Source: UBA6614 sp002433235
GTDB lineage: Bacteria; Verrucomicrobiota; Verrucomicrobiia; Limisphaerales; UBA1100
Assembly: GCA_002433235.1 (NCBI GenBank)
Contig: DJHS01000103.1
Location: 1-43,796 of the forward strand
Direction of reading: 5' to 3'
DNA length: 43,796 bases
Made by a program: the position numbers and the translations under genes. This document shows positions 41,020-43,796 of this stretch, in pieces. The number at the start of each line of letters is the position of its first letter. Positions within the stretch are counted from its first letter, which is position 1. The notes under the pieces were generated by a model. The model worked only from the letters and a program-made list of their open reading frames with translations, ran no database searches and was not told where the DNA came from.

Positions 41020-43086
41020 ATGATCGCGATGCGGATTTGGTTCGTTTTTTGTTTATTGCTGATGACCTTCGCGTTGCGCGCGGCGGAGGAGGGCAAGGTT
41101 TTTGCTTTGTTCAAGGCGCGGTGTGTGGAGTGTCATGGGAAGGGGGGGAAGGTTAAGGGGAAGTTGAATTTGCTGAAGGTGTATTCGGTGGGCGCGTTGG
41201 CGGGGGACTTGGAACGGTTGGAGGCGATCATTGAGGTGTTGGAGGCGCGGGAGATGCCGCCGGAGTCGGAGCCGGAATTGGATGAACAAAAACGCGAGGC
41301 CGCGGTGGCGGAGTTGCGCAGGGTGTTGCGGGCGGCGCTGGCGAAGGATGCCGGGTTTGCTCCGACGCCGATCCGGCGCATGAACCGGCTGCAATACAAC
41401 AATGCGGTGCAGGATTTGTTGCAGCTAAAGGTGTCGGTGTTCCCGTTGCCGGAAAAAATGATGCGCGACCGCAGCGGATATTTTGCCAAGGCGCTGGCGG
41501 CGAAACCGCCGAAGATGCCGGACGCGGTGACGGTGAGCAGCCGGCCGCTGGGCAAGTCGGGTCTCATTGAGCCGCGACTGGCAGGCGTGGGGCCGTTCCC
41601 ACAGGATCCGCGTGCGGAGCATGGATTCGACAACCGCGGCGATCACCTGTCGCTCTCGCCATTTTTGTTGGAGGCCTTTTTCAACCTGAGCCGGCGCATT
41701 GTGCAGAGCCAGAATTTCGGCCCACGTACAGTTGGTATTTGGGGAACGTTTTTTGTGCCACCGGCAAACGGTGAGGCAAAGGCGGTGGTGCGCGGGCGGT
41801 TGGAGCCGTTTTTAAAACGCGCCTTTCGCCGACCGGCACCGAAGGGGTTGGTGGACCGCTACACGCGGCACGTGCACGCGCAACTGGATGCGGGCGTGGA
41901 GTTCACGGACGCGATGAAGGAGGTGGTGTCGGCGGTATTGTCCTCGCCGCGGTTTTTGTACCTGTACGACCAGCCGGCAACCAGCAAAGGCTTGGAGCCG
42001 CTGGATGGCCACGACCTCGCCACTCGGTTGTCGTTTCTCTTTTGGGGCAGCATTCCGGATGACGAATTGCTGCGGCTGGCGGGCAACGGTTTGCTCGCCA
42101 AGCCGGCGGTGCTGCGCGCGCAGGTAGACCGGCTCTTGGCCGCCCCGAAGCTCAAGCGGTTTTGCGACAGCTTCCCTTCGCAGTGGCTGCAGCTGGACAA
42201 CATCATATCGTCCGTGCCGGACAAGCAGAAGTTCCCGGACTTTTATTACGCACCGCCGGATTACCGCACCACGATGGATATGATGATGGAGCCACTGCTG
42301 CTTTTTGAAACGGTGCTGATCGAGAACCGGTCGATCCTGGAATTCATCGATTCGAAATACACCTTCCGCTCGGGGCGCCTGCGCAAGTGGTACGGCGAAA
42401 ATCCCGCCGGACGCATTGGCGGGCCGGTGACCATGCAGTTTAAGCGTCAGCCGGTGCCGGATCGCCGGCAGGGCGGGGTGATGACCACCGCGGCGATGCT
42501 CACGATGACTTCCAGCCCGGACGAGACCAAGCCGATCACGCGCGGCGCGTGGGTGTCCAGCGTGATGTTCAACGCGCCGCCCGAGCCGCCGCCCGCCGAT
42601 GTGCCGCCGCTGGAGAAGCCGAAGGCGTCCGAGAAAAATCTCACTTTGCGTGAGCGCTTCGCCGCGCATCGTGAACGCGCCGATTGTGCCGGCTGCCATG
42701 CGAAGCTCGACCCGCTGGGGTTTGCGCTGGAGAATTTCGATCCCGTCGGCCGCTGGCGCAATACCTACGAGAATGGCCGCGAGGTCGACGCCTCTGGCCA
42801 GCTCTTCCGCAAGCATGCGTTTAAGAACGTGGTGGAATTCAAGGACGCCATCCTCGCCGAGAAGCACCGCTTCACCCGCGCCTTCGCCGAGCACACCCTC
42901 TCCTACGCCCTCGGCCGCGCCCTTACGCCGGCCGATACCCCGGCCATCGACCGCATCACCGAACGCGTGTCGGCCGACGGTTATCGGCTGCAAACCGTCC
43001 TGCACGAAGTCGTGCAGAGCCAGCCGTTTTTGAATCGGCCACAGGCAAAAACAGCCTCGGCAACGCGGGAAAAATCCGATAAATAA
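41020..43086 (+). CDS. DUF1587/DUF1595/DUF1592/DUF1588/DUF1585 cytochrome c-like protein
   Basis: 688 residues; the ATG at 41020 has GAGGTG six bases upstream, and an ATG at 41029 is the alternative. Signal peptide FVFCLLLMTFALRAAEE. An N-terminal c-haem module (RCVECHGKGGKVKG, ~35) is followed by RRMNRLQYNNAVQDLL (DUF1587), FLKRAFRRPAPKGLVDRY (DUF1595), SSPRFLYLYDQP and RLSFLFWGSIPDDELL (DUF1592), RADCAGCHAKLDPLGFALENFD (DUF1588, second CXXCH) and ALGRALTPADTPAIDRI (DUF1585). Exported and probably electron-transferring; the role is unproven. It lies 18 bp after the sulfatase and 6 bp before its DUF1552 partner. Confidence 0.92.
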   Translation: MIAMRIWFVFCLLLMTFALRAAEEGKVFALFKARCVECHGKGGKVKGKLNLLKVYSVGALAGDLERLEAIIEVLEAREMPPESEPELDEQKREAAVAELRRVLRAALAKDAGFAPTPIRRMNRLQYNNAVQDLLQLKVSVFPLPEKMMRDRSGYFAKALAAKPPKMPDAVTVSSRPLGKSGLIEPRLAGVGPFPQDPRAEHGFDNRGDHLSLSPFLLEAFFNLSRRIVQSQNFGPRTVGIWGTFFVPPANGEAKAVVRGRLEPFLKRAFRRPAPKGLVDRYTRHVHAQLDAGVEFTDAMKEVVSAVLSSPRFLYLYDQPATSKGLEPLDGHDLATRLSFLFWGSIPDDELLRLAGNGLLAKPAVLRAQVDRLLAAPKLKRFCDSFPSQWLQLDNIISSVPDKQKFPDFYYAPPDYRTTMDMMMEPLLLFETVLIENRSILEFIDSKYTFRSGRLRKWYGENPAGRIGGPVTMQFKRQPVPDRRQGGVMTTAAMLTMTSSPDETKPITRGAWVSSVMFNAPPEPPPADVPPLEKPKASEKNLTLRERFAAHRERADCAGCHAKLDPLGFALENFDPVGRWRNTYENGREVDASGQLFRKHAFKNVVEFKDAILAEKHRFTRAFAEHTLSYALGRALTPADTPAIDRITERVSADGYRLQTVLHEVVQSQPFLNRPQAKTASATREKSDK

Positions 43087-43092
43087 AACCCA

Positions 43093-43796
43093 ATGACGCA
43101 CACATCGCGACGCGGATTTTTGCAGGGGCTGGGCGGCACGGCTCTGGCGCTGCCGTGGCTGGAGAGCCTCGGGCTGGCGGCGGGGCAAAAGCCGGCGCAA
43201 CGTGCGGCGTTTTTTTATGTGCCGATCGGCGTGGTGCGGCGTTCGTTTTTTCCCGGGGAAGGAAATCAAATCACCCCGAAGTTCGGCGGCAATAAACAGG
43301 AGGCTTTCAAGACGGCCAAGATGAAGGTGGGCACCCATGCGCTGCAGCTCACGCCCACGATGCAGCCGTTGGCCAAGGTGAGGGAGAAGGTGACGTTGAT
43401 CACCGGGTTGGACCGTGACTTTCAACCGGGCACGGATGTGCACGCGCAGTGCGCCTCATGTTTCCTGACGAGCGCGGCGCCGTATAGCGTGAAGCGCTCG
43501 CCGTATCCGCAGGCGCGCACGCTGGATCATGTCATTGCTGAGCAGCTCGGCAAGGACACGCCGTTCCGCACGCTGGAGTTCAGTAGCAACAGTCACAAGG
43601 ACAACAAGGAATCGATCCAGTTCGACAACATCTCATGGTACGGCACCGAGCACGTGGCCCCCAGCATGCGTGATCCGCGCAAGGCGTACCGCCGCCTCTT
43701 CGGCACGCGCGAGCTGCAGGCGTTTCGCAACATCACCGACCTCGTGCTGGAGGATGCGCGCTCGCTCAAGCGTTCGCTAGGCTATGCGGATCAGCA
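43093..43796 (+). CDS. DUF1552 protein, Tat-exported (5' part)
   Basis: The first ~234 residues are visible; the gene runs off the right edge. A Tat-type start (TSRRGFLQGLGGTALALPWLESL) is followed by typical DUF1552 features: FFYVPIGVVRRSFFPGEG, LQLTPTMQPLAKVREKVTLITGLD, VHAQCASCFLTSAAP and TLDHVIAEQLGKDTPFRTLEFSS. It is the regular partner of DUF1592-type proteins, just as DUF1501 partners DUF1549/DUF1553. The function is unknown. Confidence 0.9.
   Translation, partial: MTHTSRRGFLQGLGGTALALPWLESLGLAAGQKPAQRAAFFYVPIGVVRRSFFPGEGNQITPKFGGNKQEAFKTAKMKVGTHALQLTPTMQPLAKVREKVTLITGLDRDFQPGTDVHAQCASCFLTSAAPYSVKRSPYPQARTLDHVIAEQLGKDTPFRTLEFSSNSHKDNKESIQFDNISWYGTEHVAPSMRDPRKAYRRLFGTRELQAFRNITDLVLEDARSLKRSLGYADQ

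Noticed and set aside
41812..43443. A 543-codon minus-strand frame
   Set aside because: Antisense of the DUF1592-family gene and the DUF1552 start; Arg/His-rich noise.

Overview
The window is about 43.8 kb of a GC-rich bacterial chromosome from the Planctomycetota-Verrucomicrobiota (PVC) group. The evidence is the dense set of families that are hallmarks of that group: paired DUF1501 and PSCyt1/DUF1549/DUF1553 proteins, a DUF1592/DUF1588/DUF1585 plus DUF1552 pair, ThuA and DUF1080 (3-keto-glycoside) proteins, PVC-type c-heme dehydrogenase modules, a sulfatase, PQQ-type propellers and G8/beta-helix proteins. NrdR and a DciA-like protein sit alongside. A marine or freshwater Verrucomicrobiota (Limisphaerales/Pedosphaerales type) is my best guess, but no rRNA or tRNA is present to prove it.

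Layout. 1-545 (-): 5' end of a threonine dehydrogenase. 653-10385 (+): secreted redoxin-like protein, PQQ propeller, membrane-anchored YiiX-type peptidase, thioredoxin lipoprotein, FmdB zinc ribbon, then a PSD1 (DUF1549/DUF1553) and DUF1501 pair ending in a strong terminator. 10440-14500 (+): a visibly more AT-rich operon with paired Fur-like operators over a promoter and a long structured leader. It encodes a kelch/PQQ protein, a small secreted protein, a divergent HmuS/ChuS-type haem protein and a CBM48-like protein. 14922-19307 (+): a second DUF1501 and PSCyt1/PSD1 pair. 19308-19941: gene-free, with copy A of a 21-bp-period repeat element. 19942-22117: divergent LRR genes, one ending in a VHL-beta-like domain, followed by a decayed acid phosphatase gene.

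22904-28481 (-): a four-gene operon read right to left: a thioredoxin-like protein with an in-frame UGA and SECIS-like hairpin (a probable selenoprotein), a G8/beta-helix protein, a DUF3500 protein and a secreted alpha-toroid protein with CxxCH. 28595-35693 (+): sugar-catabolism genes: ketose 3-epimerase family, DUF1080 hydrolase, ThuA, a ThuA-CBM-dehydrogenase fusion, and a HEAT/cytochrome c protein. 35715-37051 (-): HIT protein, unknown protein, NrdR. 37237-38775 (+): TauE/SafE permease overlapping a dciA-like gene, then a tiny acidic protein. 38776-39403: gene-free, with copy B of the repeat element (inverted relative to copy A) and a large hairpin. 39404-43796 (+): a sulfatase broken by one missing base, a DUF1592-family cytochrome and a truncated DUF1552 gene.

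Most products carry Sec or Tat export signals, so the window mainly encodes an extracytoplasmic machinery for degrading and oxidising complex, probably sulfated, carbohydrates with c-haem electron transfer. The most notable features are the probable selenoprotein, the Fur-like haem operon with its structured leader, the LRR-VHL fusion and the dispersed 21-bp repeat element.
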